NCBI GenBank assembly: GCA_030065915.1
Contig: JASJCQ010000007.1
Location: 62,001-126,000 of the forward strand
Direction of reading: 5' to 3'
DNA length: 64,000 bases
From: Woeseiaceae bacterium
GTDB lineage: Bacteria; Pseudomonadota; Gammaproteobacteria; Steroidobacterales; Woeseiaceae
Position numbers and translations under genes: made by a program. Below the pieces are notes generated by a model. That model ran no database searches and was not told the origin of the DNA. It worked only from the letters and a program-made list of their open reading frames with translations. The first letter of the stretch is position 1. Every line of letters starts with the position of its first letter. Shown here one piece after another: positions 8,605 through 19,049 of the stretch.

Positions 8605-9510
8605 ATGAAACCTGACTTGCACGTCCTGACACCGGACGACGCACCAAAACCACAATCGGACGAAGAGACGTCACCGGCCCAGAGCGAGATGCCGTTCGCG
8701 GTCGTGGATGGCGAGCCGGTAACTGCGTTACCGCAGGATCTCTACATTCCGCCTTACGCACTGCAGGTTTTCCTCGAGGCATTCGAGGGTCCGCTGGATC
8801 TGCTGCTCTACCTGATTCGACGGCAGAACATCGACATTCTCGATATCCCGATCGCCGAAATTACAAAGCAGTACGTGCAGTACATCGAGGTGATGAAGGA
8901 GATGCAGCTCGAGCTGGCCGGCGAGTACCTGGTCATGGCGGCCATGCTGGCTGAGATCAAATCCCGGATGCTGTTGCCGCGACCGCAGGTCGAGGACGAG
9001 GAAGAAGAGGATCCGCGTGCTGAGCTGGTTCGGCGTCTGCAGGAGTATGAGAGGTTCAAGAAGGCCGCCAGCGACATCGCCGAACTACCGAGGCTCGAGC
9101 GCGACGTATTTCCGGCCCAGGCGGAGACTACCAAGACCGACCGCAAGGTCGTTACGAAGCTGCCGGACGTCACGCTGAAGGAACTGCTCATTGCGTTTCA
9201 CGACGTTTTGAAGCGGGCAGAGATGTACTCGAACCTGCACCTTCAACGCGAACCGCTCTCTGTGCGTCAACGAATGTCCGAAGTGCTCTCGCGCGTCAAA
9301 GCAGGCTCATTCACCTTGTTCGTTGACCTGTTCGATCCGGAAGAGGGTCGTATGGGCGTCGCCGTGACCTTCCTGGCTTGCCTCGAGTTGCTCAAGGAGA
9401 ACGTTGTAGAGATCGTCCAGAGCAATGAATTCGCGCCACTGCACGTGCGTGCGGCGTCGTCGGTGCGTCTCGTCGAGGATAACGACTCTAAGGACGTGGA
9501 AAACGTTTAG
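8605..9510 (+). CDS. scpA: Segregation and condensation protein A
   Basis: 301 residues. Kleisin subunit bridging the SMC heads in the condensin complex, with ScpB. The core starts at about residue 53 (FEGPLDLLLYLI) with the typical IDILDIPIAEITKQY and AAMLAEIKSRMLLP; the C-terminal winged helix follows. About 45 extra residues at the N-terminus are acidic and polar and not part of the kleisin core. Followed after 13 bases by scpB, and so co-translated. Confidence 0.95.
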   Translation: MKPDLHVLTPDDAPKPQSDEETSPAQSEMPFAVVDGEPVTALPQDLYIPPYALQVFLEAFEGPLDLLLYLIRRQNIDILDIPIAEITKQYVQYIEVMKEMQLELAGEYLVMAAMLAEIKSRMLLPRPQVEDEEEEDPRAELVRRLQEYERFKKAASDIAELPRLERDVFPAQAETTKTDRKVVTKLPDVTLKELLIAFHDVLKRAEMYSNLHLQREPLSVRQRMSEVLSRVKAGSFTLFVDLFDPEEGRMGVAVTFLACLELLKENVVEIVQSNEFAPLHVRAASSVRLVEDNDSKDVENV

Positions 9511-9523
9511 GCACTTAGACCCA

Positions 9524-10471
9524 ATGGAACAACGAGAAATCGAATACTTTGTCGAAGCTGCGCTGCTGGCCGCTGGCCGGCCCCTTAACATCGACCAACT
9601 GCAGGGCCTGTTTGACGGGCGCTCCAAACCGGACAAATCTCTTATCAGGGCGGCGATCAAGGCCCTGAACGAGGAGTACGAAGATCGCGGCATCATCATC
9701 GCCGAGGTCGCGTCAGGTTTCCGTATGCAGATTCGCTCGAGTATGGCGGACCGCTTGCAGAAGCTCTGGGAGGAACGCCCGCCGCGTTACTCCCGTGCGC
9801 TGTTCGAGACTCTTGCGTTGATTGCCTATCGGCAACCGATTACGCGTGGCGAGATCGAAGAGATTCGCGGCGTATCCGTCAGCAGCAACATCATGCGCAG
9901 CCTCGCGGAACGTGAGTGGATCCGCGTGGTGGGTCACCGTGATGTACCAGGACGCCCGGCCATGTTCGGCACCACGAAGACTTTTCTTGACTACTTCTCG
10001 CTGAAGCGGCTCGAGGATCTTCCCGAGCTTGCAGACCTTTCCGATTGGGAATCGCTTCGAGTCCAGCTGGACCTGCCGGACGTCGAGGACACGACCGAGG
10101 TCGAGCCTGCCTCTGTTTCCGAGTTGCCGGTGCTCGGTCGTGAGGGTGACGCAGAGTCGACTGGCGGGTCCGTAGCCGCAGAGCTGGAGCTACCGGAACT
10201 GACGGAGGCCGTCGTCGAAAACGGCGAGCAGGGCGCGGCAGAGTCGATCGCCAGTGTGGCTGACGGCGAAGATCGGCCTGAGGCAGCTGGAGTCAATGAC
10301 CTACCGGCGCTGACATCGGAGGGCGAGGAGCTGCCAGCCCAGGCTCCCGATGCAGAAGATGACGAAGAAGAGCTGGTCGTTTCCGAGTGGCCGGATCCTG
10401 TAGATCCCGTCAGCGTCGCGACGATCGAGACCAGCGAACCTAAGAAGGACGCAAGCGCCAATAACGGCTGA
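9524..10471 (+). CDS. scpB: Segregation and condensation protein B with acidic tail
   Basis: 315 residues. Residues 1 to about 185 form the two winged-helix domains of ScpB ([53 protein letters not shown]), which binds ScpA in the SMC condensin. The remaining ~130 residues are a long, Glu/Asp/Ser/Pro-rich, apparently disordered tail, which makes the protein longer than the common ~200-residue form. The ATG at 9524 is chosen because upstream in-frame codons overlap the scpA coding region and read as Arg-rich nonsense. rluB follows eight bases after the stop. Confidence 0.93.
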   Translation: MEQREIEYFVEAALLAAGRPLNIDQLQGLFDGRSKPDKSLIRAAIKALNEEYEDRGIIIAEVASGFRMQIRSSMADRLQKLWEERPPRYSRALFETLALIAYRQPITRGEIEEIRGVSVSSNIMRSLAEREWIRVVGHRDVPGRPAMFGTTKTFLDYFSLKRLEDLPELADLSDWESLRVQLDLPDVEDTTEVEPASVSELPVLGREGDAESTGGSVAAELELPELTEAVVENGEQGAAESIASVADGEDRPEAAGVNDLPALTSEGEELPAQAPDAEDDEEELVVSEWPDPVDPVSVATIETSEPKKDASANNG

Positions 10472-10478
10472 TCAGACG

Positions 10479-11291
10479 TTGGCAGAAAGAGTTCACAAGC
10501 TGTTGGCTGCGGCCGGGCATGGGTCTCGACGCAAAGTCGAGCAATGGATTCGTGACGGGCGCCTGATGATAAACGGCCGCGCTGCAGAGCTCGGGCAATC
10601 CTGTGAAGGCACCGAACGAGTGACCCTCGATGGCAAGCCACTGTCGCTGCGCCAGAGTCGCCAGGCGCACAAGCACATCATCTATAACAAACCCGGTGAC
10701 GAGGTGACGACGCGGTCTGACCCGGAGGGTCGTAAGACCGTGTTCGACTCGCTGCCGCGCCTGAAAGGGGCACGCTGGGTTGCGGTCGGCCGTCTCGATA
10801 TGACGACCACCGGTCTGATGATCTTCACGACCGACGGCACGCTTGCCAACGCTTTGATGCACCCGTCAAAAGAAATCAAGCGCCGGTACGCGGTGCGCGT
10901 TCACGGTGATCCGTCGAAGGAGGAGCTCGATCGCCTGCTCAAAGGTGTTGAACTCGATGACGGAATGGCCAGGTTCGATGAGATCCACGCCAGCGGCGGT
11001 GACTCCGCCAATCACTGGTTCCAGGTCACCCTCAGCGAGGGCAGGAACCGGGAGGTCCGCAGGCTATGGGCGGCCATCGGCTACGAGGTCAGCCGCCTTA
11101 TTCGGATAGCCTACGGCCCGCTGGAGCTGCCGCGCTCCGTTCGAAAAGGCAAATACGAAGCGCTGACGCCGGGCCAGGTCAGGAACCTCTATTGGGCGGC
11201 CGGCCTGAAAGTGCCGGAAGACGAATACCGCCCGCGCAAGAAAAGGCGGCCCCAGCAGCGCCGCGGCAGATCAAGAAGTCGTCGTCACTGA
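10479..11291 (+). CDS. rluB: 23S rRNA pseudouridine synthase RluB
   Basis: 270 residues. N-terminal S4 RNA-binding domain ([19 protein letters not shown]) and an RsuA/RluB catalytic domain with the catalytic aspartate in [10 protein letters not shown] and the C-terminal motif [10 protein letters not shown]. Makes pseudouridine 2605 in E. coli 23S rRNA. The tail from about residue 250 is Arg/Lys-rich. The start is a TTG at 10479, eight bases after the scpB stop. The 3' end overlaps the convergent yciK gene by seven bases. Confidence 0.93.
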   Translation: MAERVHKLLAAAGHGSRRKVEQWIRDGRLMINGRAAELGQSCEGTERVTLDGKPLSLRQSRQAHKHIIYNKPGDEVTTRSDPEGRKTVFDSLPRLKGARWVAVGRLDMTTTGLMIFTTDGTLANALMHPSKEIKRRYAVRVHGDPSKEELDRLLKGVELDDGMARFDEIHASGGDSANHWFQVTLSEGRNREVRRLWAAIGYEVSRLIRIAYGPLELPRSVRKGKYEALTPGQVRNLYWAAGLKVPEDEYRPRKKRRPQQRRGRSRSRRH

Positions 11292-12034
11292 GCGTCGATG
11301 CTCTGGCCGGTAACTCCTGCTGAGTCCGGGCCGAGCAAGTACAGGTAAGCCGGCAGGATGTCTTCCGCAGTTTTGAGTTTGTCCCGGTCCTCGGCCGGGT
11401 AAGCAGCCTGCCGCATCTTGGTCTTCACGGGACCCGGGTTGATGCAGTTCGAGCGCAGCGCGGTGTGCGAGTTCTCATTGGCGAGAATCTGCGACAGCCC
11501 TTCGGTTGCGAACTTCGACACGGCGTAAGCGCCCCAGTGCGCTTTGCCTTCCCGGCCGACGCCGCTGCTGGTGAAAATCACGGACGGATCGTCGGACTTC
11601 CTGAGCAGCGGCAAGAGTATCTGCGTCAGCGCAAAGGCTGTTGTCACATTGACATGCATGACTTGCTGCCACTGGACGATGTCATACTGATCCAGTGGAA
11701 ACCGGTCGCCGAGAATGCCCGCGTTGTGGACAAGCCCGTCGAGCTTGCCGAATTCCTCCGCGATATTGTCCGCAAGGCTGGTGTAGGCAGCGGATTCTGC
11801 ACGCTCGAGGTCCATACAGACGATACTGGGCCGAGACGCCTGTTCCATTGCGTCGATGGCATCGTAGACCGCTTCAAGCTTCTTAACGTTCCTGCCATGC
11901 AGCAGGACCTGTGCGCCGAGCTCGGCGCAGCGCAGTGCGAGCGCCTTGCCGATTCCGTCGCTGGCGCCGGTTATCAGGATGACACGATTCTCGAGCAGGC
12001 CGTCTTTCGCCTGGTAGGTCCTGGGATCAAACAT
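11285..12034 (-). CDS. yciK: YciK-type short-chain dehydrogenase
   Basis: 249 residues of the SDR family, with the cofactor motif [18 protein letters not shown], catalytic Ser-Tyr-Lys (SS...[10 protein letters not shown]) and [10 protein letters not shown]. Closest in my reading to E. coli YciK, an oxidoreductase of unknown substrate. It ends the leftward cluster mtaD-ubiG-mupP-rmuC-yciK; the same neighbours (without rmuC between) are found in Pseudomonas. Overlaps the rluB end by seven bases. Confidence 0.9.
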   Translation of the reverse strand: MFDPRTYQAKDGLLENRVILITGASDGIGKALALRCAELGAQVLLHGRNVKKLEAVYDAIDAMEQASRPSIVCMDLERAESAAYTSLADNIAEEFGKLDGLVHNAGILGDRFPLDQYDIVQWQQVMHVNVTTAFALTQILLPLLRKSDDPSVIFTSSGVGREGKAHWGAYAVSKFATEGLSQILANENSHTALRSNCINPGPVKTKMRQAAYPAEDRDKLKTAEDILPAYLYLLGPDSAGVTGQSIDAQ

Positions 12035-12045
12035 TGGGTTGGTCT

Positions 12046-13365
12046 CTATTCGTTGGCCTTCTTGGCCGGGGTCTCAACGTCCTGGTCGTCGTTCACACCG
12101 ACCATCATGCGAGGTACGGGATCGATCGATTCGAGCTTGTCCATCGCTCTTTTCTCATGCACGCCGAGTTCCGTGAACTTCCTCGCCCCGGGAAGAACTT
12201 TGCGCTCAAGAGAGCCGACGGCCTTGTTGTAAGTCTCGACACTGGTCGCGAGCTGCTTTCCGAGCCTGTTCATATGGCTGACATAGACAGACAAACGCTC
12301 GTGCAGCGCCTCGGCGAGCTTACGAATCTCCTCGGCATTCGAGGCGAGCGACAACTGGCGCCACCCGTAGGCAACGGCTTTCAAGAGCGCAACGAAGCTC
12401 GTGGGCGTCGCGAGGATGATCTGTTGCTGCAACGCGTACTCGATCAGCTCGGGATCTTCATTCAAGGCCGCACTCAGGAACTGGTCGCCCGGTATGAAGA
12501 GGATGACGAACTCGGGGCTGTTCGAGAACTGAGCCCAGTACGCCTTGGATGACAGTGTCCGGACGTGTTCTCTGACCTTGCTCGCGTGGCGCTTGAGCCC
12601 CAGTTGAACCTGAGCATCGTCGGTCGCTTCGACGGCCTCCAGGTAGGCGTCCAGCGGCGTCTTCACGTCGACGACCAGTTCGCGGTTGTCGGGCATTCGC
12701 ACGATCATGTCAGGACGAATGACCTGGGAATCGCTGGCGGTGTGCACCTGTTCCTGGAAATCGCAATGCTCAACCATGCCCGCCAGTTCGACGAGTCGCC
12801 GGAGCGTGATCTCACCCCAGCGGCCGCGAACTTCCGGCCTGCGCAGCGCCTTGACGAGATTCTGCGTTTCCTGCGTCAGCGAACGCTGGCCGCTCTGCAT
12901 GGCTTCCAGCTGTTCCTTGATACCGCCGTACGCCTCACTGCGCGCTTTCTCGAGCGCGGTGATCTGTTCCTGGGAGGCTTTGAGCGCGTCGCGGATAGGC
13001 TTCACGAGATTCTCAACCGCCTTTTCCCGCTCGCTGAGTTCGCGTTTCGCGCGTTCGTTATGTGCGCCGAGGTTCTGCTCTGCCAACTTAAGGAAGTGGT
13101 CGCTGTTTGACTTCAAGGACTGATTGGCCAGCTCCGAGAAGGATTGGGCAAGACGCGCATTGGCCGCTTCAAAGGCAGCAGCACGCTCGTGCTGCAGCGA
13201 TTCTTCACTCTTGATGGTCTGCTGCAGGTTGTCGATTTCTTCGTTGAGCGCTTTCTGCCGTCGATGGGCGATCCACCAACCGAGCAGTCCGCCGATGGCC
13301 AGGCCGATTGCAGCGGCCGGCAGCGCGACCTCGACAAGTACAGGATTGGCGGTGATTGACAGCAT
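12046..13365 (-). CDS. rmuC: DNA recombination protein RmuC
   Basis: 439 residues. N-terminal transmembrane helix (about residues 12-32, ALPAAAIGLAIGGLLGWWIA), a long coiled coil to about residue 150, then the RmuC nuclease-like core (RGRWGEITLRRLVELAGM, PDNRELVVDVKTPLDAYLEA). The core resembles restriction-endonuclease folds; RmuC limits recombination at inverted repeats. Eleven bases separate its stop from yciK and three bases separate it from mupP, so all are one operon. Confidence 0.95.
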   Translation of the reverse strand: MLSITANPVLVEVALPAAAIGLAIGGLLGWWIAHRRQKALNEEIDNLQQTIKSEESLQHERAAAFEAANARLAQSFSELANQSLKSNSDHFLKLAEQNLGAHNERAKRELSEREKAVENLVKPIRDALKASQEQITALEKARSEAYGGIKEQLEAMQSGQRSLTQETQNLVKALRRPEVRGRWGEITLRRLVELAGMVEHCDFQEQVHTASDSQVIRPDMIVRMPDNRELVVDVKTPLDAYLEAVEATDDAQVQLGLKRHASKVREHVRTLSSKAYWAQFSNSPEFVILFIPGDQFLSAALNEDPELIEYALQQQIILATPTSFVALLKAVAYGWRQLSLASNAEEIRKLAEALHERLSVYVSHMNRLGKQLATSVETYNKAVGSLERKVLPGARKFTELGVHEKRAMDKLESIDPVPRMMVGVNDDQDVETPAKKANE

Positions 13366-13368
13366 TAA

Positions 13369-14046
13369 CTAGAGATTAAACGCTTTTATCAGTAGCGAAG
13401 CCAGCTCAGGCGAGGAGCTCACGAGCGTGTCGGCGCCCCAGGCTTCAGGGTCGTCCTCGGCCGTCACGTAACCATAGAGTGCGCCGACGGTCGCCATGCC
13501 GGCATTGCGACCCGCTTCTATGTCTCTTGCGGCATCGCCAACGTAGATCGTCGATGAAGGTTCCAGACCCGCGATTTCACAGGCATGCAGCAGAGGACCG
13601 GGGTCGGGTTTCCGTACGGTAAGCGTGTCGCCCGAGACCGTCGCGGAACTCCGTGACTGGAGACCGAGCTCGGTCATCAGCGGCACCGTCAGGAATCCCG
13701 GTTTGTTCGTTACGACGCCCCATGGCCGATGGTGCCGATCGAGCTCGTCAAGCATCTCTGCAAGACCGGGAAAGAGTGACGTCTCATCGCACAACTGGTT
13801 CGAATAGCGATCCAGGTAATCCTGCTGCAACGCTGTCCGGGGTTCGTCGTCCAGGTCGCCAAAGGCGAGCCGGATCAGGCCGAGTGAACCGTTGGACACG
13901 TGCGATCGACCGACGTCGTAGTCGATCGGCGTATCACCAAGGTCCCGCTGCATCTGCTGAAGTACAGCGACCATGTCCGGCGCCGTGTCGATTAGCGTTC
14001 CGTCCAGGTCGAAAAGGACAGCCGTTGCTCCGCCGTTCAAGCTCAA
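13369..14046 (-). CDS. mupP: HAD phosphatase, probably MupP
   Basis: 225 residues of the HAD superfamily, with the nucleophile motif LFDLDGTLIDTAPD, a helical cap, the Lys motif VTNKPGF/RKPDPGPLL and the acidic motif YVGDAARDIEAG. The sequence could be phosphoglycolate phosphatase Gph, but the position next to ubiG and yciK matches Pseudomonas MupP, the N-acetylmuramate-6-phosphate phosphatase of peptidoglycan recycling. I prefer MupP on synteny; biochemical specificity cannot be read from the sequence. Confidence 0.75.
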   Translation of the reverse strand: MSLNGGATAVLFDLDGTLIDTAPDMVAVLQQMQRDLGDTPIDYDVGRSHVSNGSLGLIRLAFGDLDDEPRTALQQDYLDRYSNQLCDETSLFPGLAEMLDELDRHHRPWGVVTNKPGFLTVPLMTELGLQSRSSATVSGDTLTVRKPDPGPLLHACEIAGLEPSSTIYVGDAARDIEAGRNAGMATVGALYGYVTAEDDPEAWGADTLVSSSPELASLLIKAFNL

Positions 14047-14051
14047 GGCGC

Positions 14052-14783
14052 TTACTCGCTCACCGGGCGCTGGTAATGCATCAGGTAGTTCACATCCATG
14101 TTCGGCGCCAGCCAGTAATTGTCGGTCAGGGGGTTGTAGTGCATGCCAGTGGTGTTCCTGAGTTCCAGCTCGGCCTCTCTTGCCCAGACATCCAGCTCGG
14201 ACGGTTTGATGAACTTCTTGTACTCATGGGTGCCCGTTGGCAGCAAGCGGAGGACGTATTCGGCCCCGACGATTGCGAAAAGGAAGGACTTGGGGTTCCG
14301 GTTGATCGTCGAAAAGAAGACGTGACCGCCGGGCTTGACGAGGTCGCGGCAAGCGCGAATGACCGACGTCGGGTCGGGCACGTGCTCGAGCATCTCGAGG
14401 CAGGTGACGACGTCAAAACTGCCAGGTTGCTCGGCCGCGATTTCTTCGGCTGTCGTCTCCACGTAGTCGACATCGACCCCCGATTCCATCTTGTGCAGCT
14501 TGGCGACCGTCAAAGCCGCGCCCGCCTTGTCGATGCCCGTTACATCCGCTCCGGCCTCAGCCATAGATTCAGACAGAATACCGCCACCGCAACCGATGTC
14601 GATGACGCGCTGGCCGTCGAGTTCGGCGTGTTCCCTGATCCAGTTAAGGCGCAGCGGGTTAATCTGGTGCAGCGGCTTGAATTCTCCCTGCGGATCCCAC
14701 CAACGGGAGGCCAGGGCGTTGAACTTCGCCAGTTCCGCGGCATCGGTGTTGCTTCCATTCTCGACTGCTTCTGCTTCGCTCAT
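14052..14783 (-). CDS. ubiG: Ubiquinone biosynthesis O-methyltransferase UbiG
   Basis: 243 residues. Class I SAM-dependent methyltransferase acting twice in ubiquinone synthesis. Diagnostic stretches: [27 protein letters not shown], the SAM motif [13 protein letters not shown] and [11 protein letters not shown]. Two in-frame ATGs are possible: 14792 overlaps the mtaD stop (ATGA), while 14783 has the purine stretch AAGGATGAG at suitable distance; I use 14783. Either way the gene is coupled to mtaD upstream. Confidence 0.95.
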   Translation of the reverse strand: MSEAEAVENGSNTDAAELAKFNALASRWWDPQGEFKPLHQINPLRLNWIREHAELDGQRVIDIGCGGGILSESMAEAGADVTGIDKAGAALTVAKLHKMESGVDVDYVETTAEEIAAEQPGSFDVVTCLEMLEHVPDPTSVIRACRDLVKPGGHVFFSTINRNPKSFLFAIVGAEYVLRLLPTGTHEYKKFIKPSELDVWAREAELELRNTTGMHYNPLTDNYWLAPNMDVNYLMHYQRPVSE

Positions 14784-14788
14784 TGCTC

Positions 14789-16108
14789 TCATCCTTGTGC
14801 GATACGCTGCTGCCACTCATTGCAGCGCGCATAAATGTCGTTTTCGTCTACGTCCGTTAGGCTACCTGATGCGACGACCTGCTTGCCTGCAACCCAGACG
14901 TCGGACACCTGGTCGGCGCGTGCCGTATAGACCAGCTGCGATACCGGGTCATAGACGGGCTGGCTGTGTCTGCGGTTCAAATCTACGCACGCAATGTCAG
15001 CCCATTTCCCGGGCTCGATCGAGCCCAGCTGGGATTCTAACCCCAAACTGGCCGCTGCCTCGGCCGTGGCCATTCGCAACGCCGTCCTGGCCGGCAACGC
15101 CTCAGCATCCTCGCTGAGTCCCTTTGCGACAAGCGCGGCCGAACGCATCTCCGAGAACATGTCGAGGACGTTATTGCTGGCGGCCCCATCCGTGCCGATC
15201 GCGACAGGGATGCCCGCGTCACGGTAGCGGGCAACCGGTGCGAAGCCGCTCGCGAGCTTCATATTGGACTTGGGGCAATGTGCAATAGCGGCGCCAACGT
15301 CCGCCAGTACTTCGATCTCCGTCTCGTCCAGATGAACCGCGTGTACCGCCAGCAGGGAAGAGTTGACGAGTCCGAGCTCCTGGAGTCTCGCGATCGGCCG
15401 CTTGCCGTACTGTTTGAGAGAGTTCTCGACCTCGGTCCGTGTCTCGTGCAGGTGCATCTGAACGCGGAGGTCCAGCTGGTCCGCCATGACCCGGATATTG
15501 ACCAGCGACTCGTCGCTAAGCGCGTAGGGGGAGTGCGGTGCGAAGGCGCTGGAGACCAGTGGATGATCGACGTATGCGTCATGCACGAGGTCGGCCGCCT
15601 TCTGCATGTGTTCGTTCGCGTCCTTCGCCCAGTTTGTCTCGAAATCGACAACCGGCGTTGCGATGACGGCCCGCATGTTCATGGTGGACGCCGTTGCCGC
15701 GGCGATTTCAGGGAAGAAGTACTGGTCGCTGAAACAGGTCGTGCCCCCGCTCAACATCTCTGCGATGGCGAGCTCCGTCCCGTCTCGGACCATCTCCGAG
15801 CTCACCCATCGCTTCTCGGCGGGCCAGATGCCGTCGTAGAGCCAGGTTTCCAGGGGCAGGTCGTCTGCCATGCCTCGAAAAAGGGTCATCGCGGCATGTG
15901 TATGCCCATTGATGAGGCCCGGAATCAGCGCGTGATCGAGACGCTCAATCGTGGCGCTGGCCTGGTATTTTTCGGTCGCGTCGTCGCGCGAGAGTACGTC
16001 GATGATCCGGCCATCGGTGATGGCGACCGCGGCATTCTCGAGGACGCGGTCGGCGGCATCGACGGTCACGAGCCAGCGAGGAAGTATGATCAGGTCGCAA
16101 TGTTCCAT
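14789..16108 (-). CDS. mtaD: 5-methylthioadenosine/S-adenosylhomocysteine deaminase
   Basis: 439 residues of the amidohydrolase superfamily (TRZ/ATZ group). Metal ligands are visible in [27 protein letters not shown] and [14 protein letters not shown]. Such enzymes deaminate MTA, SAH or adenosine analogues; the Pseudomonas gene beside ubiG has this role. The ATG at 16108 is chosen because the preceding in-frame residues are not family sequence. First gene of the leftward operon, divergent from gyrA. Confidence 0.88.
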   Translation of the reverse strand: MEHCDLIILPRWLVTVDAADRVLENAAVAITDGRIIDVLSRDDATEKYQASATIERLDHALIPGLINGHTHAAMTLFRGMADDLPLETWLYDGIWPAEKRWVSSEMVRDGTELAIAEMLSGGTTCFSDQYFFPEIAAATASTMNMRAVIATPVVDFETNWAKDANEHMQKAADLVHDAYVDHPLVSSAFAPHSPYALSDESLVNIRVMADQLDLRVQMHLHETRTEVENSLKQYGKRPIARLQELGLVNSSLLAVHAVHLDETEIEVLADVGAAIAHCPKSNMKLASGFAPVARYRDAGIPVAIGTDGAASNNVLDMFSEMRSAALVAKGLSEDAEALPARTALRMATAEAAASLGLESQLGSIEPGKWADIACVDLNRRHSQPVYDPVSQLVYTARADQVSDVWVAGKQVVASGSLTDVDENDIYARCNEWQQRIAQG

Positions 16109-16236
16109 AAATATCTGATTTTTCTCGTTTTGGTAGCTTCCGCCAGCGCGTCCGGGAGCGCGAAGTATACCTGTGACGACGATGGGTTTCAGTGCCGCCA
16201 AAAACGCGGTTTTTGACTGCTGATTCGGTGCTGCTG

Positions 16237-16245
16237 TGGTATAAT
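16237..16245 (+). promoter_or_regulatory. Extended -10 promoter of gyrA
   Basis: TGGTATAAT is a perfect -10 hexamer with the extended TG element, 130 bases upstream of gyrA. A TTGACT lies 21 bases upstream of the hexamer, too far for a normal -35, so the promoter probably relies on the extended -10. A leader of about 120 bases with no clear structure follows. Confidence 0.7.
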
Positions 16246-16375
16246 TTTTATCGTGTTAGTTGCGTATCTGCCGTCACCAGAAACGGCCCATTTCGCCTCT
16301 TCCAAATCAAATAAACCGATGTGTTGATTTGCGGGTTCTTGCTCTTGATGCAAGGCCTCGCAGACGTGGATTTTT

Positions 16376-18919
16376 ATGTCTGATGTAGCCCAGGAATTAC
16401 TTTCTGTCAGTCTCGAAGACGAGATGCGGCAGTCCTATCTCGACTACGCGATGAGTGTCATCGTCGGCAGGGCACTGCCCGACGTCAGGGACGGCCTGAA
16501 GCCCGTTCACCGACGCGTCCTGCATGCCATGCGCGAGCTGGGCAACGACTACAACAAGCCTTACAAGAAGTCGGCGAGGGTCGTCGGTGATGTCATTGGT
16601 AAATATCACCCGCATGGAGACTCAGCGGTCTACGACACGATCGTTCGCATGGCCCAGCCGTTTTCGATGCGCTACCTGTTGGTGGATGGGCAGGGCAACT
16701 TCGGTTCGGTCGACGGCGACGCGCCGGCGGCCATGCGTTACACCGAAGTGCGCATGTCGAAGATCGCCTCCGAGCTGCTGGCCGACATAGAAAAGGAAAC
16801 GGTCGACTTTGTCGAAAATTACGACGGCTCCGAGAGCGAACCCAGCGTCATGCCAACGAAGGTGCCGCACCTGCTGGTCAACGGATCGTCGGGGATCGCG
16901 GTCGGCATGGCGACCAATATCCCGCCGCACAACCTGTGCGAGGTCATCAACGCTGCTCTCGCCCTGATCGAGGACGCAACGATCGACGTTCCCGGCCTGA
17001 TGGAGCATCTGCCCGGGCCCGATTTCCCGACCGCGGGCATTATCAATGGCGCCGCTGGCATCTACTCGGCATACCGGACGGGCAGGGGACGGGTCTACAT
17101 CAGGGCCAGAACCCATATCGAAGAGGTGGACAAGCGCGGCAAGGAGGCGATTGTCGTCACCGAGCTGCCATACCAGGTCAACAAGGCTCGCCTGATTGAG
17201 AAGATCGCGGACCTGGTCCGCGACAAGCGCATTGAAGGCATCACGGAGCTTCGAGACGAGTCCGACAAGGACGGCATGCGTATCGTCATCGAGCTTCGTC
17301 GAGGCGAAGTCTCCGACGTCGTGCTGAACAACCTGTACAAGCAGACGCCGATGCAGAGCGTCTTTGGTATCAACATGGTTGCCCTGCACGAGGGCCAGCC
17401 CAAGCTGATGAACCTCAAGCAGGTCCTGGAGGCATTCCTCGCTCATCGCCGCGAGGTGGTTACCCGCCGGACGATTTTCGATTTACGCAAGGCGCGCGAT
17501 CGCGCCCACGTGCTGGAAGGACAGGCCGTCGCGCTCGCGAACATCGACGAGGTCATTGAGTTGATCAAGGCGTCGCCATCGCCGGCTGATGCCCGCGTTG
17601 CTCTCGTCGATCGGCTCTGGCAGCCCGGGCAGGTCACGGGCATGCTTGAGCGAGCCGGGGATACTGACACGCGGCCCGACGGGATGGATGCAGAGTTCGG
17701 CTTGTCAGAGAATGGCTACCGCCTGTCAGACGTGCAGGCCCAGGCGATCCTGGACCTTCGCCTGCATCGCCTGACCGGCTTGGAGCAGGAAAAGATAATT
17801 AATGAATACAAAGAGATACTGAATAAAATTAAATCTCTTTCTGATATTCTAGCAGACCCGGATGTATTGCTTGAAGTCATCAAGACCGAGCTCGTCGAGA
17901 TTCGCGACAGTTACGGTGACGAGCGGCGGACCGAGATCGTCCAGGACCAGTCTGACCTAAGCGTCGAAGACCTGATCCCGCAAGAAGACGTCGTGGTTAC
18001 GCTGTCCCACGGCGGCTACGCCAAGGCGCAACCGGTCGACGTCTACCAGGCCCAGAAACGCGGCGGTCGCGGTCGGTCCGCGACCAAGGTCAAGGATGAG
18101 GACTTCGTCGACAAGCTGGTCATTGCTAACAGCCACGACACCATTCTCTGTTTCTCATCGCGAGGAAAGCTCTACTGGCTCAAGGTGTACCAGGTACCCC
18201 AGGCGAGCCGCGGTTCGCGTGGCAAACCGATCGTCAACTTGCTGCCGCTGGAGAAGGGCGAGCGCATCAACGCCTTCCTCCCGGTCAACGAGTACGCCGA
18301 CGGGCATTACGTGTTCATGGCGACCAGCGGCGGAACCGTGAAGAAGACGCCGCTAACCCAGTTCTCGAGGCCGCGTTCGAGCGGGATCATTGCCATTGAC
18401 TTAAGGGACGACGATAAGCTGGTCGATGTCTCCATCACTAACGGTGAGGCTGAGGTCCTGATCGTCGCGAGTTCCGGCAAGGGCATTCGCTTCCACGAAT
18501 CGGATGTTCGTCCAATGGGCCGTGGAGCGGCTGGCGTCCGGGGCATCAAGCTCGCGGAGGGACACGAGGTCATCGGCCTGTCGATCGTCGCCGAAGGGCT
18601 CCTGCTGACGGCAACAGAGAACGGTTACGGCAAGCGGACGCCGATTGCCGATTTCCCGACCCAGGGTCGTGGCGGGCAGGGCGTGATTGCGATTCAGACC
18701 ACAGAACGTAATGGCCGGACGGTCGGCAGCCTGCTCGTTCAGGACGATGACGAGATCATGCTGATCAGCTCCAACGGCACCCTGGTTCGTACCGCAGTCG
18801 ATGATATTTCGATCACCGGTCGAAACACGCAGGGGGTTCGCCTGATCCGTGTAGAATCCGGGCAGCGTCTCGTCGGCCTGGCCAGGATCGAGGCTATCGA
18901 GGACGAAGACGAAGAATAG
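16376..18919 (+). CDS. gyrA: DNA gyrase subunit A
   Basis: 847 residues. Breakage-reunion subunit of DNA gyrase. The catalytic tyrosine is Y122 in [10 protein letters not shown]. The quinolone-determining positions read S83 and D87 (GDSAVYDT), the sensitive wild-type pair in E. coli numbering. The C-terminal beta-pinwheel holds a GyrA box near residue 560 (QKRGGRGR), needed for DNA wrapping. Starts at ATG 16376 with a weak TGGA upstream. An odd AT-rich patch with an inverted repeat lies at 17790-17855 (reported separately). Followed by serC, as in Pseudomonas. Confidence 0.98.
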   Translation: MSDVAQELLSVSLEDEMRQSYLDYAMSVIVGRALPDVRDGLKPVHRRVLHAMRELGNDYNKPYKKSARVVGDVIGKYHPHGDSAVYDTIVRMAQPFSMRYLLVDGQGNFGSVDGDAPAAMRYTEVRMSKIASELLADIEKETVDFVENYDGSESEPSVMPTKVPHLLVNGSSGIAVGMATNIPPHNLCEVINAALALIEDATIDVPGLMEHLPGPDFPTAGIINGAAGIYSAYRTGRGRVYIRARTHIEEVDKRGKEAIVVTELPYQVNKARLIEKIADLVRDKRIEGITELRDESDKDGMRIVIELRRGEVSDVVLNNLYKQTPMQSVFGINMVALHEGQPKLMNLKQVLEAFLAHRREVVTRRTIFDLRKARDRAHVLEGQAVALANIDEVIELIKASPSPADARVALVDRLWQPGQVTGMLERAGDTDTRPDGMDAEFGLSENGYRLSDVQAQAILDLRLHRLTGLEQEKIINEYKEILNKIKSLSDILADPDVLLEVIKTELVEIRDSYGDERRTEIVQDQSDLSVEDLIPQEDVVVTLSHGGYAKAQPVDVYQAQKRGGRGRSATKVKDEDFVDKLVIANSHDTILCFSSRGKLYWLKVYQVPQASRGSRGKPIVNLLPLEKGERINAFLPVNEYADGHYVFMATSGGTVKKTPLTQFSRPRSSGIIAIDLRDDDKLVDVSITNGEAEVLIVASSGKGIRFHESDVRPMGRGAAGVRGIKLAEGHEVIGLSIVAEGLLLTATENGYGKRTPIADFPTQGRGGQGVIAIQTTERNGRTVGSLLVQDDDEIMLISSNGTLVRTAVDDISITGRNTQGVRLIRVESGQRLVGLARIEAIEDEDEE

Positions 18920-19049
18920 TTGCAGGCGCTACTAATCAAGTAAATTCATAGGCTTACACTGCTATTGTCGTGCACGGCGAAAATCGAACCGAGACAATAC
19001 AGCGGTAAACGGCCTCGCCCCAAGCACGCACGAAATCGAAGGAAACAGA

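Noticed and set aside
13369..14046. Calling the HAD phosphatase Gph
   Set aside because: Motifs fit both Gph and MupP; the ubiG-yciK context matches MupP, so Gph is kept only as an alternative.
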